Shown: piece after piece, positions 1 through 8,058 of the stretch | How the letters are laid out: each line of letters opens with the position of its first letter | Numbering within the stretch: position 1 is the first letter of the stretch | Source of the DNA: Bacteroidota bacterium | Lineage (GTDB): Bacteria > Bacteroidota > Bacteroidia > Flavobacteriales_D > Crocinitomicaceae | Direction: 5' to 3' | Length of the DNA stretch: 64,000 nt | Assembly: GCA_006226425.1 (NCBI GenBank) | Contig: SBGX01000011.1 | Coordinates: 155,159 to 219,158 of the forward strand | Made by a program: the position numbers and the translations under genes | The notes under the pieces: model-generated | The model's database searches: none | What the model was told of the DNA's origin: nothing | The model's input: the letters and a program-made list of their open reading frames with translations, nothing else

Positions 1-1102
1 CCGGGAGCAGATCAAGTTGATGCGTCGTTACACGCAGAATATTACGATCTTATATGATGGGGACGCGGCCGGGATCAAGGCTTCTTTCCGGGGAATCGAT
101 TTGATTTTGGAAGAAGGACTGAACGTTCACGTCGTGCTTTTTCCAGATGGGGACGATCCCGATTCGTATTCTAAAAAAGTCAGCACTTCAGAACTGGAAG
201 ATTATATTCGTGAAAACACGAAGGATTTCATTACTTTCAAAGCGGAGATGCTTTTGTCCGAAGGAACGGAAGACCCGAGTGTCCGGGTGAAATTGATCCA
301 TGACATTGTGAGTTCCATTTCCCTGATTCCAGACCAGATCAGTCGGAGTGTTTATGCCAAAGAGATTTCGGAGCGTTTTGAGATTGATATGAACGTGGTT
401 TCTCAGGAATTAGCCTCGAACCGCAAAAAACATTTGTTGGAGAGTCAGCGACAAACTCCAGCGAACCCTGATCCGGTGGTGCAAATACGAAAAGAACCGA
501 TTGCCCAGTCGACCACTTCGGATAAGAAGAAAAAAGAAGTCTATGAAGAGTTCGACCTGATTCGCATCATGATCAAATACGGGGCGTATGCCATTGAGGT
601 GGACAAGCAAACGGAAGAAGGAAATTTTGAACCGGTGGAGACGAGTGTATGTGAACTGATCGTGTATGAATTGGATCGCGATGAACTTACGTTTAAGAAT
701 GAATTATACAATCGGGTATATGAACTGGTCAGAAATAGCCTAAAGGAAAGTGTCGTGAACAAACCCAGTTTTTTCCTAAGACAGGAAGATCCGGGAATTG
801 TGCGTCTGGCAACTGACATCGAGAGTGATCCTTATGAAATTAGCCACAACTGGCTGAAGCAACACAATATAGATACAAAGACCGAGCTGGAAAACCTGAA
901 AGTGGGAGTGATCAATGCGATTTATGCCTTTAAAACACGACGCATTGCTGATCAGATCGAAATATTGCGGGAACAGCTGTTAGAAGCGGAGAAAAACAAG
1001 GACAATGAGCAGGTAGAAGACTTGTTAGCACAACAGATTCTACTGGAAAATGTAAAAATGGCTTTGGCGAATCAATTGGGAAGAATAATTTTGCACGGAT
1101 GA
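1..1102 (+). CDS. dnaG: DNA primase, C-terminal part (cut by window edge)
   Basis: DnaG makes the RNA primers for DNA replication and binds the replicative helicase through its C-terminal domain. The reading frame is open to the left edge, so only the last 367 or so codons are present. The visible part starts inside the TOPRIM catalytic domain: the motif ILYDGDAAG carries the acidic DxD metal-binding residues, and PDGDDPDS follows. The remaining 250 residues are helical and charged, as expected for the helicase-binding domain. The zinc-finger and the rest of the polymerase core lie outside the window. The stop overlaps the next start (ATGA), so dnaG leads a compact operon of envelope genes. 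TTG/ATG codons at 17-22 are internal, not the start. Identification is by motif and overall resemblance and is secure. Confidence 0.93.
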   Translation, partial: REQIKLMRRYTQNITILYDGDAAGIKASFRGIDLILEEGLNVHVVLFPDGDDPDSYSKKVSTSELEDYIRENTKDFITFKAEMLLSEGTEDPSVRVKLIHDIVSSISLIPDQISRSVYAKEISERFEIDMNVVSQELASNRKKHLLESQRQTPANPDPVVQIRKEPIAQSTTSDKKKKEVYEEFDLIRIMIKYGAYAIEVDKQTEEGNFEPVETSVCELIVYELDRDELTFKNELYNRVYELVRNSLKESVVNKPSFFLRQEDPGIVRLATDIESDPYEISHNWLKQHNIDTKTELENLKVGVINAIYAFKTRRIADQIEILREQLLEAEKNKDNEQVEDLLAQQILLENVKMALANQLGRIILHG

Positions 1103-2220
1103 TGAGTTATGCCTTATTCAAGTTGGGACCGTATGAGGTCTGTATCTGGAATCTGATCGTGATTGCCCTGATCTTCCTGTTAGCAACCGTATTGAGGAGG
1201 ATTATTCACCGCTCTTTGAAAAGAGCTTTGATCGGAGCCAATATCCGGATGGAAGGAACCCGCGCTACCTGGTTGAAACTCCTCAGTCAGAGTGTGTACA
1301 TTGTCGCGGTGTACCTGGCGGTTTTGAGTTTCAGGATCAACAACGAAGGGGTTTCTGTTCGGGAGTTTCTCGAAGTGAATTTGGTAGAATTGTCTTCGTT
1401 TAAGTTAGGGTTCTATCATGTCTTTATCATAGGATTGTTAATCGTTGGAGCCCGCATGCTGGTCAATTTTTCGAAGTTGTATTTCAGCCGTAAATTCCGC
1501 GGGAAGGTCGGCTATAATCCAAGTACAGAGTATGTCTATGTCCAGCTAAGTAAATATGTCATTTATGTTTTTTGCTTCCTGTTTATTCTAAAGTCACTGG
1601 ACATTAACCTAACGAATCTGTTTATCGGATCCGCAGCCCTGTTAGTTGGTGTTGGACTTGGTTTGCAGGATGTCTTTAAGGACATGGTTTCCGGACTGAT
1701 TCTGCTTTTTGAGGGAACCGTAAAGATTGGAGATGTTATTGAGCTACAGGATTCCAGCTTTCCAGAGCCCATTATTGCTAAAATCATCAAAATAGATGTG
1801 CGTACGACCCAGATCGAAACACGGGATGGAAACGTACTAATTATTCCGAATGCCCGGTTGACCCAAGAATACGTGGAGAACTGGAGTCATCAGGACCCAC
1901 TGACCCGTTTCATCATTAATGTATCAGTGGCTTATGGTTCGGACACAGAGCTGGTCAAAAACCTGATGCGTCAGGCAGCCTTATCTCATCCAAAAGTCAA
2001 GAAATCGAGACAGGTTCACGTTCGTTTGAAAAATTTTGGGGACAATGGCTTGGAATTGGAATTAATCTTTTGGGCCGATCAGAGTTGGGAGGCAAATTTT
2101 TACAAATCAGACATCCGCTTTGAAATAGATCGTTTGTTCAGGGAGTATAACATCACTATTCCCTTTCCGCAAAGAACGATTAGCTATGGCAAGGGAGCGG
2201 AAGAGAAAAAAGCACCATGA
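1099..2220 (+). CDS. MscS-family mechanosensitive ion channel
   Basis: A small-conductance mechanosensitive channel of the inner membrane, which opens under membrane tension to release solutes after osmotic downshock. The 373-residue protein has hydrophobic segments at about 16-32, 62-78, 105-123, 148-166 and 171-200. The last is the pore helix, rich in alternating Gly and Ala (GSAALLVGVGLGLQDVF), followed by the beta-domain signature GTVKIGDVIEL and then NGNVLIIPN-like sequence (DGNVLIIPNARL). The C-terminal alpha/beta domain is complete. With five helices it is larger than E. coli MscS (three), like many Bacteroidota homologues. It overlaps dnaG upstream and the phosphoglycerol transferase downstream by ATGA, so it is translated in a coupled operon with envelope-lipid genes. 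Family assignment is firm; the gating properties are unknown. Confidence 0.93.
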   Translation: MMSYALFKLGPYEVCIWNLIVIALIFLLATVLRRIIHRSLKRALIGANIRMEGTRATWLKLLSQSVYIVAVYLAVLSFRINNEGVSVREFLEVNLVELSSFKLGFYHVFIIGLLIVGARMLVNFSKLYFSRKFRGKVGYNPSTEYVYVQLSKYVIYVFCFLFILKSLDINLTNLFIGSAALLVGVGLGLQDVFKDMVSGLILLFEGTVKIGDVIELQDSSFPEPIIAKIIKIDVRTTQIETRDGNVLIIPNARLTQEYVENWSHQDPLTRFIINVSVAYGSDTELVKNLMRQAALSHPKVKKSRQVHVRLKNFGDNGLELELIFWADQSWEANFYKSDIRFEIDRLFREYNITIPFPQRTISYGKGAEEKKAP

Positions 2221-4100
2221 TCGATCAAAAATACAGACCAGGTCCTGCCTGGACCGTATTACTGAAACGTTTGGGAATCATGCTTCTCGGCCTGCAAATA
2301 TGCCGCTTGTTGTTCTGGTATTTTAATCGACATAGTTTTCAGAATCTTTCCTGGCAGGATTTTTTTGTTTCCGCCTGGTTGGACATCGTGAGCATCGCCC
2401 TGTTGGCATTTCCATTTATTGTTTTGTCGATTCTTCCCTTTTCTTTTGTGATGAAGAGGGGATATCAAATTTTTTTACGAATCATTTTTCATCTGATTAA
2501 TGCAGTTTTCATTGCACTGAACCTTGTTGATCTGGAATATTTTCATTTTACCCAAAAAAGATCGACGACAGATTTATTTACTATCCTTTCGGCGGGAGAA
2601 GATTTTTCGCAGCAAATAGGTTCTTTTTTCAGGGACTTTTGGTTGGTGTTGGTTTTTTTCATCGTTTTAATGAGCCTGTCAATGTGGTTGGAACGACGAA
2701 TCCGCATGGCGACAAAAACCAGGGCGTTTTGGTCTGAGACACTCTATTTTTTCCTGGGAACAGCTGTGTTTGTAGTACTGGCCCGGGGAGGATTTAGTTT
2801 GCGTCCCCTAAGCCCGATGGATGCAGCGCGCTATACAGAAGTTGAAAATGCGGCCTTGGTCTTGAATACTCCGTTCACCATGGTGAAATCCATGAGTTAT
2901 GATGGCCTGGAGGAGTTGCATTATTTTTCGGAAGAAGAGGCTGAAAAATTATTCAATCCAATTCGGGAGAGTAAACCACTAAATAAGTTGCCGAAGGGAA
3001 CAAATGTGGTGGTGATTGTACTCGAAAGCTTTGGAAGCGAATGGGTTGGGGCATCCGGAGCAGAAGAGTCCTTTACCCCCTTTTTGGATTCATTGGCCGG
3101 GCATAGTTTGTTATTTGAAAACGGAATCGCTAATGGAAAGAAATCCATCGAAGCGGTCCCTTCGATTATTTGCTCTGTTCCTTCATTGATGGACAACCCC
3201 TATATCTCTTCCGCTTATGGAAACAATCAGACGGAATCACTGGCTTCCATACTCAAGAAATGGGGATATGAGAGTGGGTTTTTCCACGGGGCCACGAATG
3301 GATCGATGCGTTTTGACGGTTTTGCAGCACAGCTAGGATTTGATCACTACTTCGGGCGAAAGGAATACGGGAATGATGAACATTTTGACAAAACCTGGGG
3401 GATACTTGATGAATATTTCAACCCCTGGACCGCCCGGCAATTAAGTGATTTCAAGAAACCATTTTTTGGATTTCTGTTTACCCTTTCGTCGCATCATCCA
3501 TATTTTATCCCGGAACACATGCGCGGGAAGCTGAAAACGGGAAAGGAACCGATTTGTCAATCGATCAATTATGGAGATTACAGCCTTCGAAAGTTTTTTG
3601 AACAGGCTCAAAAAGAGAGTTGGTATGAAAATACCCTGTTCGTTATTTGTGCAGATCATACCTGCTCAACGAATGACCCACTGTATAATCAGCGAACGGA
3701 AATGTACCGAATCCCGATCATGTTTTTTGACCCGAAAGGTAGGGTGCAAGCACTTCGGGAAAAGCGAATTTTTCAGCAATTGGATATCATGCCGACATTA
3801 CTGGACCTTTTGAATATCGATACAAAACTTTACGCCTACGGGAACTCCTATTTCCAACAGGAAGAAGGGGAGGCGATCACTTATATAGAAGGGGCTTACA
3901 ACTATTTCAGAGGAAGTCACATGCTAACCTTTTCAAATGATCAGCCTCGAAATTATTACTACATTGGCCGTCGAATAGAGAATAATCCAGACTCGCTGGC
4001 CTTGTATAAACAAGAGGCCAGAGAGCGGTCCAAAAGGTTGAAAGCATTAATCCAGAGATACCACCACGACTTAATTCATAATCAGATGAGCGCCCCATGA
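2217..4100 (+). CDS. LTA synthase-type phosphoglycerol transferase (sulfatase superfamily)
   Basis: A membrane-anchored enzyme of the LtaS/OpgB family, which moves phosphoglycerol from phosphatidylglycerol to an envelope acceptor and releases diacylglycerol. The 627-residue protein has about five N-terminal membrane helices (residues 1-200) and an extracytoplasmic sulfatase-fold domain. Likely metal ligands are E270 in VLESFGSEW and D480-H481 in CADHTC. The place of the nucleophile Thr is taken by Ser310 in GKKSIEAVPS, which fits the alkaline-phosphatase-like core. Gram-negative Bacteroidota lack lipoteichoic acid, so the acceptor is unknown; a glycan or lipid head group is possible. It overlaps mscS and the downstream lipid kinase by ATGA. 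The kinase could recycle the diacylglycerol this enzyme releases. The family is certain, the substrate is inference. Confidence 0.88.
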   Translation: MIDQKYRPGPAWTVLLKRLGIMLLGLQICRLLFWYFNRHSFQNLSWQDFFVSAWLDIVSIALLAFPFIVLSILPFSFVMKRGYQIFLRIIFHLINAVFIALNLVDLEYFHFTQKRSTTDLFTILSAGEDFSQQIGSFFRDFWLVLVFFIVLMSLSMWLERRIRMATKTRAFWSETLYFFLGTAVFVVLARGGFSLRPLSPMDAARYTEVENAALVLNTPFTMVKSMSYDGLEELHYFSEEEAEKLFNPIRESKPLNKLPKGTNVVVIVLESFGSEWVGASGAEESFTPFLDSLAGHSLLFENGIANGKKSIEAVPSIICSVPSLMDNPYISSAYGNNQTESLASILKKWGYESGFFHGATNGSMRFDGFAAQLGFDHYFGRKEYGNDEHFDKTWGILDEYFNPWTARQLSDFKKPFFGFLFTLSSHHPYFIPEHMRGKLKTGKEPICQSINYGDYSLRKFFEQAQKESWYENTLFVICADHTCSTNDPLYNQRTEMYRIPIMFFDPKGRVQALREKRIFQQLDIMPTLLDLLNIDTKLYAYGNSYFQQEEGEAITYIEGAYNYFRGSHMLTFSNDQPRNYYYIGRRIENNPDSLALYKQEARERSKRLKALIQRYHHDLIHNQMSAP

Positions 4101-4990
4101 AGAAGCGACTGAAATTTGTGGTAAATCCCAAATCGGGAATCGGGAGCAAAGAAGACTTCCCCCAGTTGCTGGAACGCAATCTGGATGCTGAAATCTTTGA
4201 ATATGATATTCATTACACAGAGTATCGGGGGCATGCCAAAAAAATTGCAAAAGCAGCAGCAGACGAAGCCTATGATCTCGTTTGTGCCGTAGGGGGAGAC
4301 GGTTCGGTACATGAAGTAGGAACAGCGTTAATCGGAACAAATACGGCTTTGGGAATCATTCCGATGGGTTCCGGTAATGGATTGGCCAGGCACCTAAAAA
4401 TACCTTTGCAAGTAGAAAAGGCCATCAGGTCCCTGAATCACTGTGAAATTATCAGAATGGACACCGGGTTGGTAAATGACAAACCATTTTTAGGGATTGG
4501 AGGTTATGGCTTTGATGCACTCATCGCACAAAAGTTTGATAAATACCACACCCGTGGCTTTTGGGGCTATACTCGTTTGACAATCCGCGAGTACCTTTCC
4601 TACAAACCGATTAAGATTGATATCCGCCTGGAAGAAGAAGAACGAGAAGAAGAAGTGGTGCTGTGTACGATAGCCAATTCTTCGGAATTTGGAAACGGAT
4701 TTACAGTTTCACCGGATTCGGATGTCAGCGATGGCATATTTGAACTCTGCATTTTGCATCCCTTCCCAAAATGGAAAGCACCCTGGGTGATCTATAATTT
4801 CTTTAAACGGAAAGGACACCTACTTCCCTATGCCGAAATCATTCCCTTTAAGAAAGCACGAATTACCCTACACGAGCAAATGGCACATTATGACGGAGAG
4901 CCAGTTTCCGTCCGTAAGGAACTCAACGTGCAGATAAAACCGGAAAGTTTGCACGTAATAGTCGGGGAGGCATACTCAGTAAATGGCTGA
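4097..4990 (+). CDS. Diacylglycerol/lipid kinase, YegS-DagK family
   Basis: A soluble or peripheral lipid kinase that phosphorylates a lipid hydroxyl, typically diacylglycerol to phosphatidic acid, using ATP. The 297-residue protein matches the whole family length. The N-terminus has FVVNPKSGIG, and the nucleotide-binding signature GGDGSVHEV lies at residues 66-74, followed by GIIPMGSGNGLARHL. The C-terminal lipid-binding beta domain ends near HYDGEPV, another family hallmark. The start codon overlaps the stop of the phosphoglycerol transferase, so the two are probably made in fixed proportion. In Firmicutes a related kinase (DgkB) recycles diacylglycerol released by LtaS, and the same job is a reasonable inference here. 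A different substrate (sphingoid base or phosphatidylglycerol) cannot be excluded, because Bacteroidota also make sphingolipids. Confidence 0.9.
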   Translation: MKKRLKFVVNPKSGIGSKEDFPQLLERNLDAEIFEYDIHYTEYRGHAKKIAKAAADEAYDLVCAVGGDGSVHEVGTALIGTNTALGIIPMGSGNGLARHLKIPLQVEKAIRSLNHCEIIRMDTGLVNDKPFLGIGGYGFDALIAQKFDKYHTRGFWGYTRLTIREYLSYKPIKIDIRLEEEEREEEVVLCTIANSSEFGNGFTVSPDSDVSDGIFELCILHPFPKWKAPWVIYNFFKRKGHLLPYAEIIPFKKARITLHEQMAHYDGEPVSVRKELNVQIKPESLHVIVGEAYSVNG

Positions 4991-5074
4991 CCTTTAATCA
5001 GGGGAAATTAAGAATTGAATACCTTCAGGTCGAACATTTATTCCGATATTCGCTATTGAACAGAAGAAAAGACC

Positions 5075-5536
5075 ATGGAATTTATTGAGCCGAAGCTAGA
5101 GCAAGCATTGATTTATCTGGAACGATTGGAACCCGAAACCAAAGCCCTTTGGGGAACGATGAATGCACAACGAATGGTAGAACATTTGACTGATGCCATC
5201 CGAATGGCTCAGGGAAAGGGAGATTATAAATTGGAAATTCCAGAAGATAAGGTGGCGAAAGCACAGGCGTTCTTGATTTCGGACTACCCAATGCCCAGAA
5301 ATTTTCAGGCATCTTTTGCTCCGATAGAATATAGTTTGAGAAATGAAGAAATGGCACTGGCCATCGATGAGTTTGTGCAGGAATGGCTGTCTTTTGAAGA
5401 GTATTACCAGGAAGAAGAAGGAAGAACCAATCTACATCCCAATTTTGGTATCCTTAACTACGAACAGTGGTTGAGACTGCATGCAAAACACTTAACGCAT
5501 CATTTTCAACAGTTTGCATTAATACCGGAGTCGTAG
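5075..5536 (+). CDS. DinB-like protein, DUF1569 family
   Basis: A small cytoplasmic protein of 153 residues resembling the DUF1569 branch of the DinB/YfiT four-helix metal-binding superfamily. The signature is NAQRMVEHLTDA near residue 34 and a C-terminal HAKHLTHHFQQF helix; the histidines in these two segments are in the positions of the DinB metal ligands. Members may act in thiol transfer or stress responses, but no reaction is established for this branch. It starts 84 bases after the lipid kinase and is followed directly by the promoter of rluB, so it is probably a single gene or the last of the preceding operon. No clear promoter of its own is visible. Function unknown. Confidence 0.75.
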   Translation: MEFIEPKLEQALIYLERLEPETKALWGTMNAQRMVEHLTDAIRMAQGKGDYKLEIPEDKVAKAQAFLISDYPMPRNFQASFAPIEYSLRNEEMALAIDEFVQEWLSFEEYYQEEEGRTNLHPNFGILNYEQWLRLHAKHLTHHFQQFALIPES

Positions 5537-5541
5537 AGAAA

Positions 5542-5573
5542 TTGTTGGTATAATAGTTTTATTCCTACCTTTG
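5542..5573 (+). promoter_or_regulatory. Predicted Bacteroidota promoter for rluB
   Basis: TTG at 5545-5547 and TACCTTTG at 5566-5573 are separated by 18 bases, matching the Bacteroidota -33/-7 consensus (TTG, TAnnTTTG). Transcription would begin near 5578. This places the possible TTG start at 5571 inside the promoter and favours the ATG at 5592. Confidence 0.7.
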
Positions 5574-5591
5574 CAGAAATTTCTGCTCGCG

Positions 5592-6485
5592 ATGAACACA
5601 AATAAAAAAGGGGGAAAGTACGATCGTAAGAAGACCCCGTCAAAATCAACTCCTTCAAATTCGAAGCCTGCTGCGACTGCTGCAGATAAGAAAGGAGTTT
5701 CCAAAAGAGATAAGCAAAAGTATGCAACCTATAAGGAACGCCTGAAAAAAGGTGATCCACTTCCTTCGTTCAATGAGGACGAAATTCGCTTGAATAAATT
5801 TCTGTCGAATGCAGGAGTGGCTTCCAGACGGGAGGCAGATGTACTGATTTCTTCCGGTGTAATCTCTGTAAACGATAAAATCGTGACGGAAATGGGATTA
5901 AAAATCCGTCCGGGAGATGTTGTCAAATACGACGGTGAAACAATTAATGCGGAGAAGAAAAGGTACGTATTACTGAACAAGCCAAAGGGGTTTATTACTA
6001 CCATGGATGATCCCCTGGGGAGAAAGACCGTCATGAGCCTGGTTAGAAAGGCCTGTAGAGAACGGATTTATCCAGTTGGGAGGCTTGATCGGGAAACAAC
6101 GGGCTTACTTTTGTTCACCAATGATGGAGATTTGGCAAAGAAGTTAACGCACCCAAGACATCAGGCATCCAAAATATACCACGTTCACCTCAATAAGGGG
6201 GCGTCGGTGGAAGACCTTAAAAAACTAATGGAAGGTGTTTTCCTGGATGATGGGAAGGTGATTTGTGATGCTGCCGAGTTTGTCAAGGGAGGATCATCTT
6301 ATGAAGTTGGGGTGGAACTGCACTCTGGAAAGAATCGGGTTGTTCGGAGACTATTTGAAGCACTGGGTTATGAAGTCGTTAAGCTGGATCGCGTTCGCTT
6401 TGCCGGATTGACTAAAAAAGATCTTCCCAGAGGTTACTTTAGACATCTGACAGAACAAGAGGTAGCCTTTTTAAAAATGAAGTAA
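5592..6485 (+). CDS. rluB: 23S rRNA pseudouridine synthase, RluB/RsuA family
   Basis: Converts a specific uridine of ribosomal RNA (23S for RluB) to pseudouridine. The protein is 297 residues. Residues 1-60 are a Lys/Ser/Thr-rich, probably disordered basic extension. An S4 RNA-binding domain follows (IRLNKFLSNAGVASRREAD), then the catalytic domain with D166 in GRLDRETTGLLLF, the universal pseudouridine-synthase aspartate. The C-terminal strand motif SGKNRVVRRLFEALGYEV is typical of the RsuA/RluB/E/F subfamily. The presence of the S4 domain and the long basic leader favour RluB over RsuA, RluE or RluF, but the exact target base cannot be read from sequence. The ATG at 5592 was chosen because the earlier TTG lies within the promoter. 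It is followed after one base by a lipoprotein gene. Confidence 0.88.
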   Translation: MNTNKKGGKYDRKKTPSKSTPSNSKPAATAADKKGVSKRDKQKYATYKERLKKGDPLPSFNEDEIRLNKFLSNAGVASRREADVLISSGVISVNDKIVTEMGLKIRPGDVVKYDGETINAEKKRYVLLNKPKGFITTMDDPLGRKTVMSLVRKACRERIYPVGRLDRETTGLLLFTNDGDLAKKLTHPRHQASKIYHVHLNKGASVEDLKKLMEGVFLDDGKVICDAAEFVKGGSSYEVGVELHSGKNRVVRRLFEALGYEVVKLDRVRFAGLTKKDLPRGYFRHLTEQEVAFLKMK

Positions 6486-6486
6486 T

Positions 6487-7167
6487 ATGACTGGAAGAGC
6501 TCTGGGTCTCTTATTGTTTTTGGGCTTGTATGCCTGCGGAAAGCAAACATATAAGCATCCATATTCGGAATTCTTTTTCCCTTACAATGAAGAGGTAAAG
6601 GTGTACGTTTTTAAGGACCATAAGAACGCCTTGAAAGAGCAATACTACAGGGTTTTTGGAATCAATGATTCGTATGGAAAGCACATTGTCCTTGAAATGT
6701 ACAGTGAGGATGCCCGACTTTTGCAAGCCTACAATTACCAGGCAGACAGCCTATTTGTCATGGATCACATGGTGGTGGACCGTAACAAAAAGAAGTTAAA
6801 AGCCTTATTAATGAAAAGGGATTTGTTTCCAGGGTCAGTTGATGAACAGAGTTGGTTTGCCAGTAAGTTCCCAGGATTCCGGGACTCTACAATTATTTTG
6901 AGTGAAATCAAACGAAATTTTGTCGAAGCAAGTCCTCAAAAAATGCAAGTGATGGATGAATCCAGAAATGTGATCGTTTTTCGAGATACCATGCGGATGA
7001 CAGCCATTAATTTGGGAAATAAGAAAGAAAATCAGGTTCAGTCCGTTTTCAAGGTGTATTTTGCGGAGGGAGTTGGACTGTTTCGCATCGAAGGAGAGGA
7101 AGGGAGAGCAGACTTAAGGCTTGATCGTATTCTGAGCCAGGAAGAATGGCTTCGTGCGATGAAATAA
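6487..7167 (+). CDS. Lipoprotein of unknown function
   Basis: A 226-residue predicted lipoprotein. The N-terminus is hydrophobic and ends in the lipobox LYAC, with Cys17 as the acylated residue, so the mature protein is anchored in the inner or outer membrane. The rest is mixed alpha/beta and charged, with no domain I recognise; repeated strands such as FRIEGEEGRADLRL near the end suggest a beta-sheet-rich fold. It begins one base after rluB and four bases before the next secreted protein, so the three are probably one transcript. The two envelope proteins have unrelated sequences but may act together. Function unknown. Confidence 0.72.
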   Translation: MTGRALGLLLFLGLYACGKQTYKHPYSEFFFPYNEEVKVYVFKDHKNALKEQYYRVFGINDSYGKHIVLEMYSEDARLLQAYNYQADSLFVMDHMVVDRNKKKLKALLMKRDLFPGSVDEQSWFASKFPGFRDSTIILSEIKRNFVEASPQKMQVMDESRNVIVFRDTMRMTAINLGNKKENQVQSVFKVYFAEGVGLFRIEGEEGRADLRLDRILSQEEWLRAMK

Positions 7168-7171
7168 TTGA

Positions 7172-8053
7172 ATGATGATGAAATTAGGGGTATTCATAGG
7201 GCTGATTTTGACCTGTTGTTTTGCAACAGAGTTACAAGCTCAAAAGGTCTTTAAAAATATCAAGAAGCATTCAACGGCAAAAAACACCTTATGGGGATAT
7301 TGGGGCTACAATCGGTCGGTTTATTCCAAAAGTGACATTACGTTTCGTGGCAGGGGCTACGATTTTACACTGAAAGGATCAAGGGCTTCTGACAATCCGA
7401 GTAAAAAGTTCAGTGAGTATGTGGACTTGGCGAAGATTACCGTACCACAGTTCAACGCTCGAGTTGGTTACTACTACAAAGATCATTATTCGATTTCGTT
7501 GGGATATGACCATATGAAGTACCTGTTTAATGATGCGAACGATGTGCTGATTGATGGCTATGTAAATCCGGGAATTGATTCCACCTGGTCGGGAATTTAT
7601 CAGGATGCCAGAACCGTTACGAACCGGAAGAATTTCCATTATGAGAATTCCAATGGATTAAATTATATCCGTTTTGAATTGACACGAAGTGACAAGTTTT
7701 ATCAATCAAAAAACAAATGGGTGGCACTAGTCAGTAATTTTAGCCTGGGAACCGGGTGTGTGTTGACCATTTCGGATTTCAATTTTGCAGGGAAATTTGA
7801 TCGCTACGTGGCATCGATTTCTGGGTATGGTTTTTCTGGTCACGTGTCATTGAGACTGGAATTTTTCCGACATTTTTTCATTCAACCGGAACTGAGTGGA
7901 GGACGAATTAATCTTTCCAAGGTTCATTTGAGAAAAGATGATGACAGCGCAGTTGCCAGTCACAAATTTTGGTATGGTCAACGCAATATTACAGCGGGCT
8001 TTCTCCTGTACCTGAAGCCTCAAAGTGGCTGTCAGGATTGCCCGGTTTGGTAA
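7172..8053 (+). CDS. Secreted/outer membrane protein of unknown function
   Basis: A 293-residue exported protein. Three ATG codons in a row (7172, 7175, 7178) could serve as start; each gives a good signal peptide ending near ELQAQ (cleavage at about residue 24). The mature part has many alternating aromatic and polar residues (for example VGYYYKDHYSISLGYDHMKY), with Gly/Tyr-rich strands and a final hydrophobic strand, as in small outer membrane beta-barrels. Four cysteines lie in the signal peptide, in TGCVLT and in SGCQDC near the end. It is the last gene of the rluB transcript and meets the convergent TonB-dependent receptor gene five bases further on. No family recognised. Confidence 0.65.
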   Translation: MMMKLGVFIGLILTCCFATELQAQKVFKNIKKHSTAKNTLWGYWGYNRSVYSKSDITFRGRGYDFTLKGSRASDNPSKKFSEYVDLAKITVPQFNARVGYYYKDHYSISLGYDHMKYLFNDANDVLIDGYVNPGIDSTWSGIYQDARTVTNRKNFHYENSNGLNYIRFELTRSDKFYQSKNKWVALVSNFSLGTGCVLTISDFNFAGKFDRYVASISGYGFSGHVSLRLEFFRHFFIQPELSGGRINLSKVHLRKDDDSAVASHKFWYGQRNITAGFLLYLKPQSGCQDCPVW

Positions 8054-8058
8054 TCAAC

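Noticed and set aside
5571..5591. TTG start of rluB seven codons upstream
   Set aside because: It lies within the predicted -7 promoter box, so it would not be on the transcript.
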